Shown in pieces: positions 1 to 12,765 of a DNA stretch of 31,746 nt. The DNA comes from Byssochlamys sp. IMV 00236. Taxonomy: Eukaryota; Ascomycota; Eurotiomycetes; Eurotiales; Thermoascaceae. Under the pieces are notes generated by a model. It did no database searches. It worked only from the letters and a program-made list of their open reading frames with translations, and was not told the DNA's origin. The DNA lies in assembly GCA_001931875.2 (NCBI GenBank), contig MSJH02000463.1, forward strand, positions 1 through 31,746, given 5' to 3'. The number at the start of each line of letters is the position of its first letter. The first letter of the stretch is position 1. The position numbers and the translations under genes are program-made.

Positions 1-28
1 AAAAAAAAAAAAAAAAAAAAAAAAAAAA
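1..28. repeat. poly(A) run at window start
   Basis: There are 28 consecutive A, followed by short CAAAA units. It lies at the very edge of the window and mirrors the poly(T) run at the other end, so it may be an assembly boundary rather than a biological feature. Confidence 0.9.
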
Positions 29-84
29 CAAAACAAAACAGTGAGCTCGTAACGAATATAAGCACTAAATGGAGGTTGTATTTC

Positions 85-2574
85 CTACCAAACGTAAACA
101 AGCAAACAAAAGAAGAGGTTTGATACGCTACATAAGCTTTTACTCGTGCGAATCCTCTTGAGAGTGCCTCTTAATCCCTTACATCTTTCAGAAACAACTC
201 TCTCTGCTGATCTTGTATTTGCTATTAAGCTTGTCTCGCGTTTTATGCTTGACTCAAGGTTTGACTTATAAGCTACTGAAAGGCGGATATGAAGCTTGAT
301 CTTGGCACCAAGGGCAACTTTCTGATCAGATTCTCGCAGTTTTTCTAGTGTAGCTTGGGCTTTGTTAAGCTCTTGCTGTGAATTAATGATTTCGGCTTGT
401 AAAATGGCTAATCCCTTCTGATGTTGTTCTACGGCATTCGGATCTTGGACTATCCTCTGCGTATACGACAGTGGCTTCTTCAATAAAAGGTCAAAATGTT
501 TTTTTGTTGTAGTTCCTAGAATCCTTGCGATCTTGAGCCCTGGCAGAATCTGTATGCTGTGGGCGAATTTTAATTTATATGAATTGCATGTATTTGTGAT
601 TTCGTTCATATCAAAGATGGGGCAGAATACTGCGTCCTTGTTCGATCGAGCACATTCGATCGAATCGATTGCCTTTTGGTTAAAATCCGAGATAAGCAAT
701 GTAACCGGACCTGTTGTCATCATTTGACACAAAGATGGCGCATTGACTTGTAAGGCGTTCAAATGCGAGAGGTGTGGTAGAGAAAAGAGCTGACGAGTAA
801 GTTTTGCATATCCTGTCGCTCGTAGAATGTCGTTTGCAAGAATGCAAAAGGGAATTTGACGCGCTACAGCAAAGCGATTTTGCTCATCAGGGATGTAAGG
901 CTGTAATGTTTGAGCTATTAACATCAGTGTTTGTAACTCTTTTTCACTGGTATCTGATACCTCTCGTTGAATGTCGTCTCTAGTGATGTCTGTGCAAGAT
1001 GAAAAAAGAAGATGCTTTGCAGCTGATTGTAAACAAGACAGACGGCTTCTACTGGCATCATCTTTATATTTCTTGCTAGCTTCATCATTATTACTGGTTT
1101 CATTCGCTGCTACATCACTAATATTAGACTACATAGATAAGTAATTAATTTTCTATTCCCTTTATATTTGTACGAAAACCTACCAAAACTGTTTTCTTTG
1201 GTAAACTTTTGAGATAAGTTATCCTGTCATGCCCTCGTATTATTCTTCTTTCATAATGTTGCCTTTTATCTTCATCATCAATGTTCTCTAATTTACGCTC
1301 TAATTTATTGAGCTTTTTGTATTCTGAGCGAAGAACGTATCGTTTGTGGTCAATTGTAGAAAAAGAATTGCTTACTGATGATGTTGCCACTGTTGTCGAT
1401 TTTGGTTTCTCTTTGATACTTTTGATATATTCGCTGTATTCTGCAGCTCTGTGTTCAGCCAAGTGTAATTTTAATAAAACATTCAAAAGATGATCTAGAA
1501 GCTTTTTTTAATATGGTGTTATCACTTCACATATTCTTGGTGTTTGTGATTATAGAGGTCAAAGCTATCGACATTTCTTCATTGTGGATTTCTTTCTGAT
1601 GATATGAACCTTTTGTAATGTTTAATTCTTTGAACATGGCACTTCAACAGAGTGTTTTTCCAGGTTCCTTTGGTTTGGGCCATTCGTTCCAAAGTAGTAA
1701 GAGTGTATCAAATGTAGGTGTTGCTCTGTAAAGAGCAAAGAAAGTTCTTCTGCATGATGCTCTATTGCTTCGGTTGACAGAGGCAAAGCTGACAATAATG
1801 GCGCCATCTGGTTCTGTTCAAAAAATTTTGCTGGCAGTAGTTTTCGGATGTCATATCCTTGCGTCTCTTGTAGCACCACTTGGCCATTGCTTGTAACAAA
1901 GGCATTGTTTTTTATTGTCAAGGTCATCATTTGTATAATAAAAAAGAATCTACAGCGATAGTTGCTTACTTTGATCATGGATTCTTTCATTTTATTGTTT
2001 ACTGTATCTGCAATGCCTGCAGACAGGCCTTTTCTTGTTATTTTTTTAATGATATAGAACAAGTTCTATATTCACATTCTTTTGGGGCGGCAGTTGATTC
2101 CGTTTTCGATGACGACGCTTCTGGTGGAAAAGCCAGATTTCTTTCTTTCAGATTTGCTGCAGTAGTCTCAAAATTTTCTTTCACAAAGTCTACCCACTGC
2201 AGATGGTTTCTTTTTTCGCCATTCTTTTCCATGTAATCAGTCATTACACTTCTTTCTAGGCCTGCTAAATCTGCTACCATTGAAATTATTCCCCTTGGCA
2301 AACTTGTTGATTCTTCAAGCTTCGCTTGAAGCTTTCTTAACTCATTTTCTAATGATACTCTTTTTTGTATTATGTTAATAATACTGTTATTAAGAAAGTT
2401 TCGCATAGAATCATCAAAGTATTTTCTGTATTGTGGGTCGTTATTGTGATGAACCTTTGTTCATTTGATGATCAGTGATTCTTCCTCAGTTAACTTTCGT
2501 TTACCAAGTACTGGAGCATATGTATAAGTAAACGCTGTGAACCTGCTTTTTTGTTTTGCTTTAAAATTAGACAT
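85..2574 (-). pseudogene. Unrecognised multi-exon gene, probably decayed
   Basis: I do not recognise the family. On the minus strand a frame opens with ATG at 2574 and continues to 2038 with one in-frame TGA at 2463-2461; on both sides of the stop the sequence reads like protein (e.g. HNNDPQYRKYF after it), so the stop looks secondary. A second block (about 2062-1622) is in another frame and no clean intron joins the two. A third block (about 1500-1184) joins the last exon (1128-85) through a good 55-nt intron (GTAGGT...TAG) with matching phase. The last exon gives about 347 residues, including a Q/E/K/L-rich segment likely to form a coiled coil (QKGLAILQAEIINSQQELNK). There is no signal peptide, membrane segment or catalytic motif I can name. 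It could be a degraded transposon-encoded or lineage-specific gene. It is divergent from DOP1 across about 500 bp. Confidence 0.4.
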
Positions 2575-3081
2575 GCTACCATCGAAAATTAAGCTTCATG
2601 ACCTTTAAATCTCCATCAATTGTACATACCTTTATTATTTGAGCGAAAGAAGATAGCACAATTTGATTCTGGAAAGCATTCGGCATCTACAATGGTTTTG
2701 AAAACATCGTGACTTTATTGATTGATTAATTGTAAAAATATCAAGCAAACATCAAGCTGACAACAATTTCATAAACAAGACTTTTTATTTATTGCAAACG
2801 CTATATTCCTATTAATTTTGTGATTATCCATTGTTTGTGTCAGTTAAAAATCGTGTGTTTGTACATTGTTATTTGATTCGAATAGCTTTGCAATAAGTTG
2901 ATTGTACTTTATCTTTTAAGATGATCATATGCACATCAAAATTATCGGCACTCCTCTAGCAACTATCGTTCGGAGTTTCTATACATAAATGGGATTTCTG
3001 CATGCACGTCTCTTGTCTTCTCTTTCCCCTTTTTTCTTGTTCATGAGTACAGTAATTGATCAGCTCTTGTAAAAAGTGAAT
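2575..3081. promoter_or_regulatory. Divergent intergenic region upstream of DOP1
   Basis: This 507-bp A+T-rich gap separates the minus-strand unknown gene from the first DOP1 exon. It has pyrimidine-rich tracts near 3010-3040 (TCTTGTCTTCTCTTTCCCC) that resemble fungal core-promoter initiator tracts. No TATA box or factor site could be assigned with confidence. Confidence 0.3.
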
Positions 3082-6000
3082 ATGGATATATCTGTTAAAA
3101 GTAATATACGCCTATAAAGTTAAACAGTCTACAATAGTGAGCTTATGCTTCAATCTTTTGTAGGTCAGTCATCGAAAGAGCAAAGTAAAGTTAAAAGCTT
3201 TTTAACTTGCTCGATTATACCAATCACGCAATTCTTATAGGTTACCAAAATGACCCGAGATTTCGTAAATATGTTCAGCTTATAGAAAAGAACCTACAAT
3301 CGTTTGACGCAGTTTATGAGTGGGCAGATATTATTTCTTTTCTCGGTAGACTATTAAAAGTAAACAGACATAAGTGCAGCAATACATCATGACTTACTTC
3401 TTTATTCAACAGTCCTTTCAAGCTTACCCTCAGTTTCCGATTATCCCACGTAAACAACTGGTTGCCAAGAGATTAGCCCAATGTTTAAACCCAGGATTTC
3501 CCGCTGGTGTACATCAAAAAACCTTGGAAGTATATGCATTCGTTCTGAAAACAATTGGGGTTTGTTATTATTACTCTATGTCATGATCTATCCTCGCTCT
3601 TACCTTATTACATATAGCCAAATCAACTAGTAGAAGACTTGGCACTGTGGTCAACTGGGCTATTCCCCTTTGTACAATTTGCAGCAACACATGTGAAGGT
3701 AGTAGTAGCAGTAGCTCACTTTAACAAAGAGAAAGACTAATTCATTATGCTTAGCCACAACTTTTATCCATCTTTGAGACTTATTATTTCCCGTTAAATG
3801 GACAATTACGATCTGCTCTTCGTGGGTTTATCATTGCGTTATTACCTGCTTTGGAAGAGGAAGGAAGCGAGTATTTCGATAAAGTAAATCATTCAAGCGA
3901 CGTGATGTGTGAATATGCATAATTAAGTTATATTTATATAGGTTGTAGCCATGATGGAAAGGTTGTCAGAGACAGTAGAGTTACCCTTTTTTTATTCATG
4001 TATGTGGCTCGTCATGATCAGCAACCCTGGACTTCGTCCACCAGCCCTCAACTATCTATTACGCAAATTACCCAAAATCACCAACCGAGAAGATGTAGCT
4101 CTTGTCATAGGCGGAAAAGAAAATGTCAGTTTGATGATCCGTGCGTTTGCAGCCACACTTCAGGATCAGCAGCTACTGGTGCAAAGAGGATTATTAGAAC
4201 TACTTGTACAAAACTTTGTATTGAGGCACCGTATGATACCCCATGAGGATTTGGTCATTCTCATGAAATCTGCACTGGGTATTGTGTTAAGAAAAGACAT
4301 GTCACTCAACAGACGATTGTATGCTTGGCTATTAGGATCAGAAGGATCAACACAGGCTCAACTTGTTTACTTTAGTACGTTTGCAGAAAAGGCAGCTATA
4401 CAGGCAATACGCGGAATGCTACATCAGGATGAAGTTGATCTACAAAGGCCCTACAAAATGCTTATTTCTTTAATGGACAAATCAGAAATTGGACAGCCTA
4501 TTGTAAATAACATATTTATGGACTCATTAGTCAGTTTACAAAAACTACAATCTAATCATGAAGTGATTCAATCAGCCAACATGTGGATGGATATGATGGA
4601 GCCTTACTTGATCTACATGAAGTTATTTGAATGTTTAGATACGAATTTTCCTTCAAATAAGCAGCGTCATTCATTAGAAAACCTGCAGCTGGCAGAATTT
4701 GCTTTCAAAACATTCAAGCTGACAGACGAGGAAATCAAACAAGTTCATTTTCCTTTACTATTAGCAGTGTTGACAAAGAAACTTCAGGAATCCTTGAAAA
4801 GTGCTGAATTTATCGACATCCTAGCACAAGTAAACGAGTGTCTTTCGCTTGTTTTGATCATTTTAGAGCAAATACCAGAATTTGTATTTCTCAAACAGCA
4901 GCAGACACACGATCACAAAAGACGATTTAAACAGGGTGAAACGAATGTAATTGATTATGCACGAGAATATTACGGATACCAAGACCAACAACAACAGCAG
5001 CAACAACAACAACAGCAGCAGCAGCAGCAGCAACATCAGACAGACAATCATGAAGATAATGAGACAAAGAATCTTCCTGATGAAGACGACGGAGACTTAT
5101 CAATTCAACATACAGCAAAACTAATACAGTTTCAAATTCAAAAGCGGCCTGATTTCGAGCCATTACGCGGTTCAGACTTGGTAAAAGAAGTGATCGACAA
5201 TCTCGTCAAGTTTTTAGTCGAACTTATCAATAGTTACATAACGCTTCCAGAAGATCCTTTGAGCGGTATTGATGTAGGCGCTGAAGGAAAGCGGCTGACT
5301 CATATTGAGCATCATCTAGAGCAAGTTTTGCTGAGTGCATGTACAACAATTAGCTATATGGCAAAATATACAGACGAGAGCCATACGGTTAGCACTGCTC
5401 TTACAAAAGCGCTTTTAAACTGTAGTCAGCAGGTTCATGCGTTCGGGCTAGTTGATACCAGTTTATCGACACTAGTTCAACTTGTGAAAAGAGAACGCCT
5501 TGTTGATATATCCGTACTCAAAAACATGCCAGAAGTGAAAAAAGTCATTGATAAGCTTTGGACATTTCTATCACCTTCCACACAACTACTCCATATGCGA
5601 ACCGTGGAGCTCATTTGGCTTACCATCCAAGTCTCGCTCCCTCATCAGGTTGAAACGATTGTTTCCAATTATCTTATATCCCAAGATAACATAGAGAACT
5701 TTGAAAAGTTTGGTATCCTTTGGGAACTCTCTGAAAGCATACCTGAAGCCAGTTTAACATTTTCACGACCGATGATGCTCGTTCTAGACTTACTTGATGA
5801 CTGTGCCATAAAAAAAAGGATAGGTGAAAGTTGGATTCGTGCTCATTTGAAGAGCTACGTGCGTATTCTTGAGCCATTTATTTTGGCATTATTGGATAAA
5901 AAGATTATGCGTCAAGCAACAGTGTACCAAGCAGAATGGAATAACCAATCACTAAAGAGCCAGCAGCAGATCATGACAACAGATATTCATTATTTTATAT

Positions 6001-9000
6001 ACGCCAAGCCATTTGATACAGACATTACTGATTACATCTTTACCACACTGACATACTTGTTTCAATTTGGTGGTCAAGGCGCATTAAAAGACTGCAAGAG
6101 CCATTTTGTCAGCCCTGAAGGAGCAATAGCAAACGCAGTTCAATCTTCATTATTCGACATGAGCGCCAGTACATCTACGCTTACATTCCTGGATGTTTTA
6201 ATACTTGTCTGTATAAGATACTTGGAAAGCGAACCAAGTCAAAAGCATTCAAGTATGCAAAATGCTGTACGCAGTATCCAACTGCACGTTGTGGATCTTT
6301 TACACCTGCTTGTCTCCAAGTTGGATCGTGTCAGTATGAGTCTTGTCGAAAAAGTCCAGCTTAGTTGCTTAAATAAGCTCATCTTTTGTATCATGAATGA
6401 GAACTTTGACTTGCAACAAAAGCTACTCCATTTACTCCATGCTACATTCGCCATAACAGCTGCTAATGCATATCATGCAAGGGAGCATCAGCGACGGCTT
6501 TCTGTAGAAAGCGAGGTAGTGCACAAGACCGAACCAGAAACAAACGAGGCCATGTTACTCATCCAGTCCTGCTCTGATCTCTTTGTCAAGGCTGTAACCG
6601 ATGCACTTGCCATGTCCAGCAATCGAGCTGTTTTGTCTCACTGGATGGACTTTTTGGTGGCTGTTTTGCCATATATCAAACACGGGTTCCAGCATATGAT
6701 CGTCCCTGTCCTGATCTGCATCTGTCATCAAGTTTATCTGCGATGCAATGTGATCAACATCATGATTCATGAGAAGCCATCCGCTTGCGTTTCTTCCGAG
6801 GGAGCAGAAAAGGAGATTCTACTCTTGTTGGCAGGATTAGAAAAAATGATCATGTTTTGTTTGACAGAGAAGAGCATTGGTGATGATTGGTTTACAAGCA
6901 GTGCTTGTCTTATGCCTATTCCTCGATTATCTGAAAACTCAAATTTATCTGGTTTTGCACAGTTTGTTCATGAAAACCAAAGATATGAAAAGGTAACGAA
7001 ACATGGTAGTAAAAAAGCCATCTAAAACAATATTTTCAAAATAGCCAAAAGATGTTGTCTTGTATCAATTACCTGTCATCTTGCATATCCTTCTCGATAT
7101 TTGGAAAGTATTCAGGAAACCAGAATGGTCACAGAAAACGATTCGATCCTTGGGTCACGCTAAAGTAGAAGCCATTTTACATAGCTTTTCTTATGCAGCG
7201 GATCAAGTAAAGGGTAGACTAGAAGCGATTTTTGAAAAACTATTCAAGTACTCGGCAGTGGATTATGTTGAGGCATTCACAGAAATATTTTTCATTGAAA
7301 ACCCTTTGGCTCTAGAGCTAGAACAACAGCAGATGGACGAAAGAGAATTTAATTATTTGCCACTGGATGTCTTATCGGGCACACCTTCAAGCACATCAGA
7401 GTATATAGTCTCCATTTTGCTCGACAGTATTCGACAGCGAACACCAGGAACATATCAGAATAGAAAGAGAAAGATCCTTAGACAGGGCAAGCTGTAAACA
7501 TCATGGGATTATTCCATTCGTAACCTTGGCTAACTTGTTTAAATAGCACAGATACGTCTTTACTTCGATTTGCAGAAATATACTGTGGATATATGAAAAA
7601 GCCAGAGTCTGTGGTCATCTTGTGGCCCATTATTCACTCATTTGCCAAGGATTATCTCTCTCAAGCAAGCACATTCAAGGCCTTATTGCCAGGTTTAATG
7701 CGTTTCCTAACGGTCGCATTGGAAGAACTGAGCTTATCAGAGGGATACGAGAAAGATAGACGGATTCGTCGAGATGCACAGGATCTATATCAGCGCTGCA
7801 TTGATTACTGCATCTTGATCGCTGGTAAAGCCCTTGACCAGAGCCTTTGGATGAGACGTCCAACCACGGTTTACGACGAAAGCGCAAATGATGATGGATC
7901 CTCAGTTCATACAGCTGATTCATCTACTCTGTTTGAAGAGAAGAATTTGTCGACGAGCAATGTGTCTGATATGGAAAAGAAAGCAAGCTGGAAGACAAGA
8001 GAAGACAGTCTTATTAACCAAATCAACCAATACTTTGCGAATCGAGTGATTCCCAGGCTTCGTCAATTAGTAGGTGACAGTGACAAGATAAATTCACTCC
8101 TGAGCAACTTAATTTACTACGTCATCGTTCCTGCTTTGAAATCTAAAAGGTAAATATCGTCAAGGAATAGCTCATTTAACCTAGAGTTATTTTGTAGTAA
8201 AAGCACCATCATCTTAAACCAGTTGTGTGAAATGGCATATATGCCATTCACTTACAAGACATGGCGAAAGGAAATATGGGAAGTATTCATCGACAGCAGA
8301 TTCTTTTACATGAATGTATCCACTGCCAAAAAATGGAAGGCAATCATTCAGACTGCATTTTCCATCGAAAAGGAGAGATTCACTGAATTGATGGGTCGCA
8401 TCACGATCTCGCCTTCGACAACATTTTTCTCAAACAAGGACCAAGAAGCATTGAATGCAGCGCTCAATTTGCGACGCCTTTCATTTGTATTGTTTGCAGG
8501 TACTGTCGATCAGTATGTACCGCAGCTGCCAATCATCCAGGAAAAGATTGTGGAAATGCTAAAATTAGAACACGGAGAAGTGGTGCACATTGAGATTTAT
8601 TTATGTTTACGTATTATGCTTGTTCGATTTTCTCAAAAACATCTTATGAATTTCTGGCCGGTCCTGATTACAGAATTGGTAATCCATCATGCAAAGCATA
8701 CATGTTCTAGACCTCACTTCTTTTTTTTGTTTGTAGATGAGGCTGTTTAATTCGCTTGTTTACAATGACTTTGATAATAGACCGGAAGAAGCCCAGATTG
8801 CTTTAGCTGGATGCAAATTTTTGGATTTATTGTGTACTTTAGAGCTAGACGCGTTTCAAATGTAAGTTAAACTCTTAACACAAAAGATACTGACCAAAAA
8901 AAAAAAAAAAGATATCAGTGGATCTTTATCCGAGATACTGTCGAAACGCTCATTAAGCGTCCTGATCTCGGCCCCACTCCGATCATGGAACTACTAAATG

Positions 9001-9326
9001 AAAAAATGGTGGCCGTGCCTACTACTTTGGTAATTGAGCGTGTCTTATATATATATATATAGCCTTACTCATACATACATTAGGACTTTTCTAGTTTGTC
9101 ACTAAATGAAACAACAACACCATCATCTGGGTCTCTAAGGCGTCCAATGCTGACCATGCATAGTATTGGCTCAATTCACCAACTTTCCTTCTTTATTGAG
9201 CAAATCGGACTTTACGTATACCAGGCCTCCTTCACACTGGCTAAACCTGACTTGCCGTTCATTGAAAGTCTATTACTGAATGACATGCTTGAAGGGGATG
9301 TAGACTCGCCGAATACTGAGACTTGA
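3082..9326 (+). CDS. dop1: DOP1 (Dopey) homologue, Golgi/endosome trafficking protein
   Basis: My model has 13 exons: 3082-3100, 3164-3184, 3241-3359, 3413-3559, 3618-3698, 3755-3883, 3942-6992, 7045-7493, 7547-8149, 8198-8678, 8737-8861, 8912-9029, 9084-9326. They total 5586 nt with consistent phases (1861 aa). The N-terminus has the Dopey signature: NDPRFRKYVQLIEKNLQSF, then EWADIISFLGRLLK, RKQLVAKRLAQCLNP and LWSTGLFPFVQFAA. The C-terminal half is the helical-repeat region of the family, ending near FQIYQWIFIRD. Known family role: Dop1 works with Mon2 and Neo1-type flippases in membrane traffic between Golgi and endosomes. Length fits the family (yeast about 1700 aa). A 16-residue Gln tract interrupts the largest exon. 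The 19-nt first exon (M-D-I-S-V-K) is the least certain part; everything from exon 3 on is strongly supported. LMBD1 follows only 124 bp downstream on the same strand. Confidence 0.95.
4986..5033 (+). repeat. CAA/CAG tract encoding 16 Gln in DOP1
   Basis: Sixteen consecutive CAA or CAG codons, in mixed order, sit in the longest DOP1 exon and are followed by an Asp/Glu-rich, probably disordered linker. Mixed codons suggest protein-level tolerance of the tract rather than a pure microsatellite. The antisense strand is also open here, as an artefact of the repeat. Confidence 0.9.
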
Positions 9327-9397
9327 TGAAGCAATAATGACATCACGATATGGACATTTTACTTTTTCTCTCTCTTTTTTTTAGCTGTCAGTTTTTG

Positions 9398-9420
9398 TTT
9401 TTTTTTTTTTTTTTTTTTTT
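9398..9420 (+). promoter_or_regulatory. poly(dT) tract just upstream of LMBD1
   Basis: There are 23 consecutive T, ending 30 bp before the LMBD1 ATG, inside the 124-bp gap after DOP1. Rigid poly(dA:dT) tracts commonly exclude nucleosomes at fungal promoters. The tight spacing suggests this short gap holds both the DOP1 terminator and the LMBD1 promoter. Confidence 0.45.
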
Positions 9421-9450
9421 CTTTTCTACTAGTTGCGCATACCAACAAGA

Positions 9451-11614
9451 ATGCCTGTTTCTGTTTATATAGCATGGGGCATTTATGCTGCAATTTTTAT
9501 TGTAACCATTACTTTAATAATAATATACACATGATAAACAGTCCATAACCCACCCGGCCTTTTTCTCTTTTAGGCTTTAGTTGTGTTCAATATAGGATTT
9601 ACCAAATATTATCAGAGTCTTCGAGACTCTGAGTTGTCAGTCACTATGGTTACCGCGGCCATGCTGAGTATCGCGATGGGTACGGTTGCCTTGGTACCTC
9701 TCGATATATTTTTAGTATCCAATACTGTGGATCGACATACTGGATTGAAAAAGACGTGGGCGGACGAAGATACAATTTATTGGATGACATTAGCAGTCCA
9801 AGTGTTGTATTATGGTAAAGAAACAGAGAGAGAAATATATTGGGCGTAAAGGCTCTCCCCCTTTTTTAACTATTTTTTTTTCCTTTCTTTTTAGTATTCT
9901 TTGGATTGATACTTGTGTTTAGTTTCTTTATTATACCCTTTTCTTATATTTACTATGAAAGTGGAAGAAGGGCAAAAGCACTCAAGTACAGCTTCTTTTT
10001 TGGGATGATGGGCATCTTACTATATTTGTTTGGATTGTTCTTAAAACCCACCATTTTACCTCCGCATATTGATTTGGAATGGTTCAAGAATCTACTGATG
10101 GAAAGCAGTAAGTTTAAGAGCTGTGTGAAAATTTTATTGGGTAATTAAAACACATATGTATGTAAATTTATATAGACGGTGCCAAAGCATTTTGGTTCGT
10201 TGTCGGCTGTTTGTTTATACCCGGCATGCTAATTTTCATTGTTTATACGGTAAGTTAATAAAAGTCGAAAAAAATAAGACTCACACCTTTGAAAGGCACC
10301 GGGTTTATCACTTGCACCATTTAAACTTATCAGAGCAAGAAGAAAAATTGACACGCGACATGATGAGATGAGTCAAAGATTGATCAAGGTCCGAGAGCAG
10401 CAAAAGATGATTGAGCAGAAATATGCCGGATCCAATGCAGCGCTGAGTGCACATGATTACACTGCATTAGAGAACTTGAACGATGAGGAAAGGTAAGGAT
10501 CGAAATCAAAAAAGATCGATCAAATTTATCCAATAATGTTAGGATTCTTTTGCGTCAATTAACTGCGATTGAACAAGAGGAACACGGTTTCCTACAGAGG
10601 ATATTAAAAGTAATGAGGCCATTTGAGGCAAGTAAGAACCAGAAACCATGCGAGTTACATAGTGTAACGTAATGATAGATGCTGATTGGAGTAATAATGT
10701 TACTATTTACAATATTGATGGTTGCGTCAATATTTGTTACCATGTGAGTGGTCCAAAGTTGCTATATTATATGAGTGATTTATTCATGCACCAACTTTTA
10801 ATCTAGTATTGACAAGGTCACATTTTCTGTTTGTGGGCCAAAATGTGGTTACATTATAGGACAGACGGATTTGTTTAACCCAATCGATTTTGTCATGATT
10901 GAGCTACAAAAGGTAATCATTTATTATTATTATCATCATATCAAAACAATGACACAGACAGAATAGCTATTCCCACTCGATTATGTACTCATGATAGCCA
11001 TCATGATCCATTTTTACATGTCCACCATGATGGGTTTAACTTATATCGGTGTCAAGTTTCTCTGGGTGACGCTTTACAGAATTAAGAAAAGGTCCACTGC
11101 GCCTCAAGGGCTATTCTGTGTCGCCATCTTATTGACATTTAGTTTGTTGGCACTGACATACTCTATCACATCAGTCATAGCACCTGGTTACACACATTTC
11201 GGCAGTCAGGTTTATGTATGCTGATCACTTCACACAATTTCTTTGTTGCTTCTCATCACTTACCTTTTATGATAGTGTAATCATACAGAAGGCGGAAGAA
11301 GAGATTGTTCATACAACAATAAAATCGTACCTTGTGATATCTGGGCACCTCTAGGTAATATATTTTGAAATGCCAAGGAGCTTATAACTCATCATTGGGT
11401 TCTAGAAATATGTACCCCTACCGTTACTTCAACCATCCTAGATCGTATCACGCTCAATACTCCTATATTTGGACTGATATTTTATTATGCTCAATGGATA
11501 TTTTTGGTCACTTTCATTTTAGGATTTTTTATAGCCTTATTTAGGTCACCTCAGCATGAAAATGAAGAAGAAGAAGGTCTACTAGACCATGATCACCGTC
11601 ACCGTCAAGAATAA
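9451..11614 (+). CDS. lmbd1: LMBD1-type lysosomal/vacuolar membrane protein (LMBR1 family)
   Basis: My model has 11 exons: 9451-9501, 9574-9814, 9895-10107, 10176-10249, 10296-10492, 10543-10627, 10679-10743, 10807-10912, 10967-11215, 11276-11354, 11406-11614. They total 1569 nt (522 aa), close to the roughly 540 aa of human LMBRD1. It is polytopic. Family landmarks in order: KYYQSLRDSE after the first membrane span; LVPLDIFLVSN; IIPFSYIYYESG; the central basic and coiled loop (PFKLIRARRKIDTRH ... EEHGFLQRILKVMRPFE); LFPLDYVLMIAI; and YGSQ-like FGSQVY before the last luminal loop. The tail is acidic then His-rich. Known family role: in animals LMBD1 helps export cobalamin from lysosomes with ABCD4. 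Fungal substrate and role are not established, and most fungi do not use B12, so the function here is open. Intron 6 has a GC donor (10628, GCAAGT) fixed by frame. Confidence 0.93.
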
Positions 11615-12108
11615 ACTCACGTTTTTAATTATGGTACTTTTTTATGAGAATAATAATAAAGAAATGAGGGGGGCTCGTGCTTATCTTTGTATTACGCATG
11701 CGATTGGCTTTTGCATAGTCTATTTTTTATTGATTAAATAAAGAATTCTGACTGTAGGGTAAAAAAAGGGGGAGTATTTTTGTGGTGATGATAGAAAAAT
11801 AGATCGCTATGTCAATAAAGTTTGTATTTTATGAACCTTAATAGTGTCAATAGGGGCTCATCAAGGAAAAAATCATGTCAAAGCTGCCGATCAATTATTC
11901 TCTAATTGGTCGAATTGTATAACCAAACCCTTCTTGCAGGTTGGAATAATGAATTTAAGCCAGCCAAATGCTTCTCTCTTCCGAAATATAAATAAATAAA
12001 CGTTGCGGTTATTGAAATTTAAAATCCAACAAAGAAATCAACTTTTTTTTTTGCATATAAAAGCTACCTCTTTTTGTTCACTTTTCTTCCATTCATCATT
12101 CTTTTACC
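11615..12108 (+). promoter_or_regulatory. LMBD1 3' flank and promoter of the C2H2 gene
   Basis: This is a 494-bp intergenic region. An AATAAA-type poly(A) signal lies near 11655. Three AGGGG motifs occur on the plus strand, near 11666, at 11767 and at 11852-11856. A TATA box lies at 12056-12062. AGGGG is the stress-response element bound by Msn2/4-type fingers, the same finger type encoded immediately downstream. Confidence 0.4.
12056..12062 (+). promoter_or_regulatory. TATA box of the C2H2 gene
   Basis: TATAAAA, 47 bp before the ATG, followed by a CT-rich tract leading to the start codon. This is a short but conventional core promoter. Such TATA-containing promoters are typical of regulated rather than constitutive fungal genes. 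Confidence 0.6.
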
Positions 12109-12765
12109 ATGTTTTCAAACTATACCTCCACATATACCTATCAACCTTCTTTTTCATGGCTTAGTGCTCCAAACAATAATAATCAGTACTATGGCTATTA
12201 TAACAACATGAATCATGATTCCTTTCAAAAGAATCTTTATCTCAATCAACATTATCATCCTACCTTGCTCAACCACTTACCTTCTCCTAATGAACCTGTG
12301 CAACCAGTATACTCAGTCTATGATCCATTTGCTCCATACTCAATGATCTCACCTTGCTCTGAACAAACGATGACCGAAGGAAACGACTACTTTGGTTCTT
12401 CTGCTGGTTCATCCCCCGTCATTGTTCCTGAAGAGGATATGTTGATTCCTGGATCACCCTTATCTGATATATCCATCAAGAGTACCAAAATGAGAAAAGC
12501 CAAGATCGAAAAGCGAGGCCGTCGTCGCGGTAGCTGCTCTAGCAAGGTCACAACAAACCCAACAGACAAAGTATTTGCATGCGAATACAAGGGCTGTGGT
12601 AAAGTATTTGGTCGTCAAGAACATGTCAAGCGTCACATTCGATCTATTCACACCAAGGAGAAGCCCTATGTCTGTCCCTATGATACCTGTCAAAAACGAT
12701 TTGCTCGCTCTGATAATTTGAATCAGCATATTCGAACTCACCGCAAGAGAAGCAAGGACTGCTAA
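12109..12765 (+). CDS. C2H2 zinc-finger transcription factor, Msn2-like DNA contacts
   Basis: A single-exon gene of 218 aa. Residues 1-150 are low-complexity (Asn/Tyr/Ser/Pro-rich) with an acidic stretch ([14 protein letters not shown]) that may activate transcription. A basic segment ([10 protein letters not shown]) looks like a nuclear localisation signal. Two tandem C2H2 fingers lie at the C-terminus: C158-x4-C-x12-H-x4-H181 and C189-x4-C-x12-H-x3-H211, joined by the linker TKEKPYV. The recognition helices RQEHVKR and RSDNLNQ match yeast Msn2/Msn4 (RSEHLKR, RSDNLSQ) at positions -1, 3 and 6, so binding to AGGGG-type sites is predicted. It is much shorter than Msn2, so orthology is not claimed. 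A TATA box and upstream AGGGG motifs suggest stress-type or self-regulation. Confidence 0.93.
   Translation: MFSNYTSTYTYQPSFSWLSAPNNNNQYYGYYNNMNHDSFQKNLYLNQHYHPTLLNHLPSPNEPVQPVYSVYDPFAPYSMISPCSEQTMTEGNDYFGSSAGSSPVIVPEEDMLIPGSPLSDISIKSTKMRKAKIEKRGRRRGSCSSKVTTNPTDKVFACEYKGCGKVFGRQEHVKRHIRSIHTKEKPYVCPYDTCQKRFARSDNLNQHIRTHRKRSKDC

Noticed and set aside
4863..5163. Long antisense reading frames rich in Leu, Ala or Val opposite DOP1.
   Set aside because: They are by-products of the CAA/CAG tract read in other frames; the same happens opposite the RhoGAP and HMG genes.
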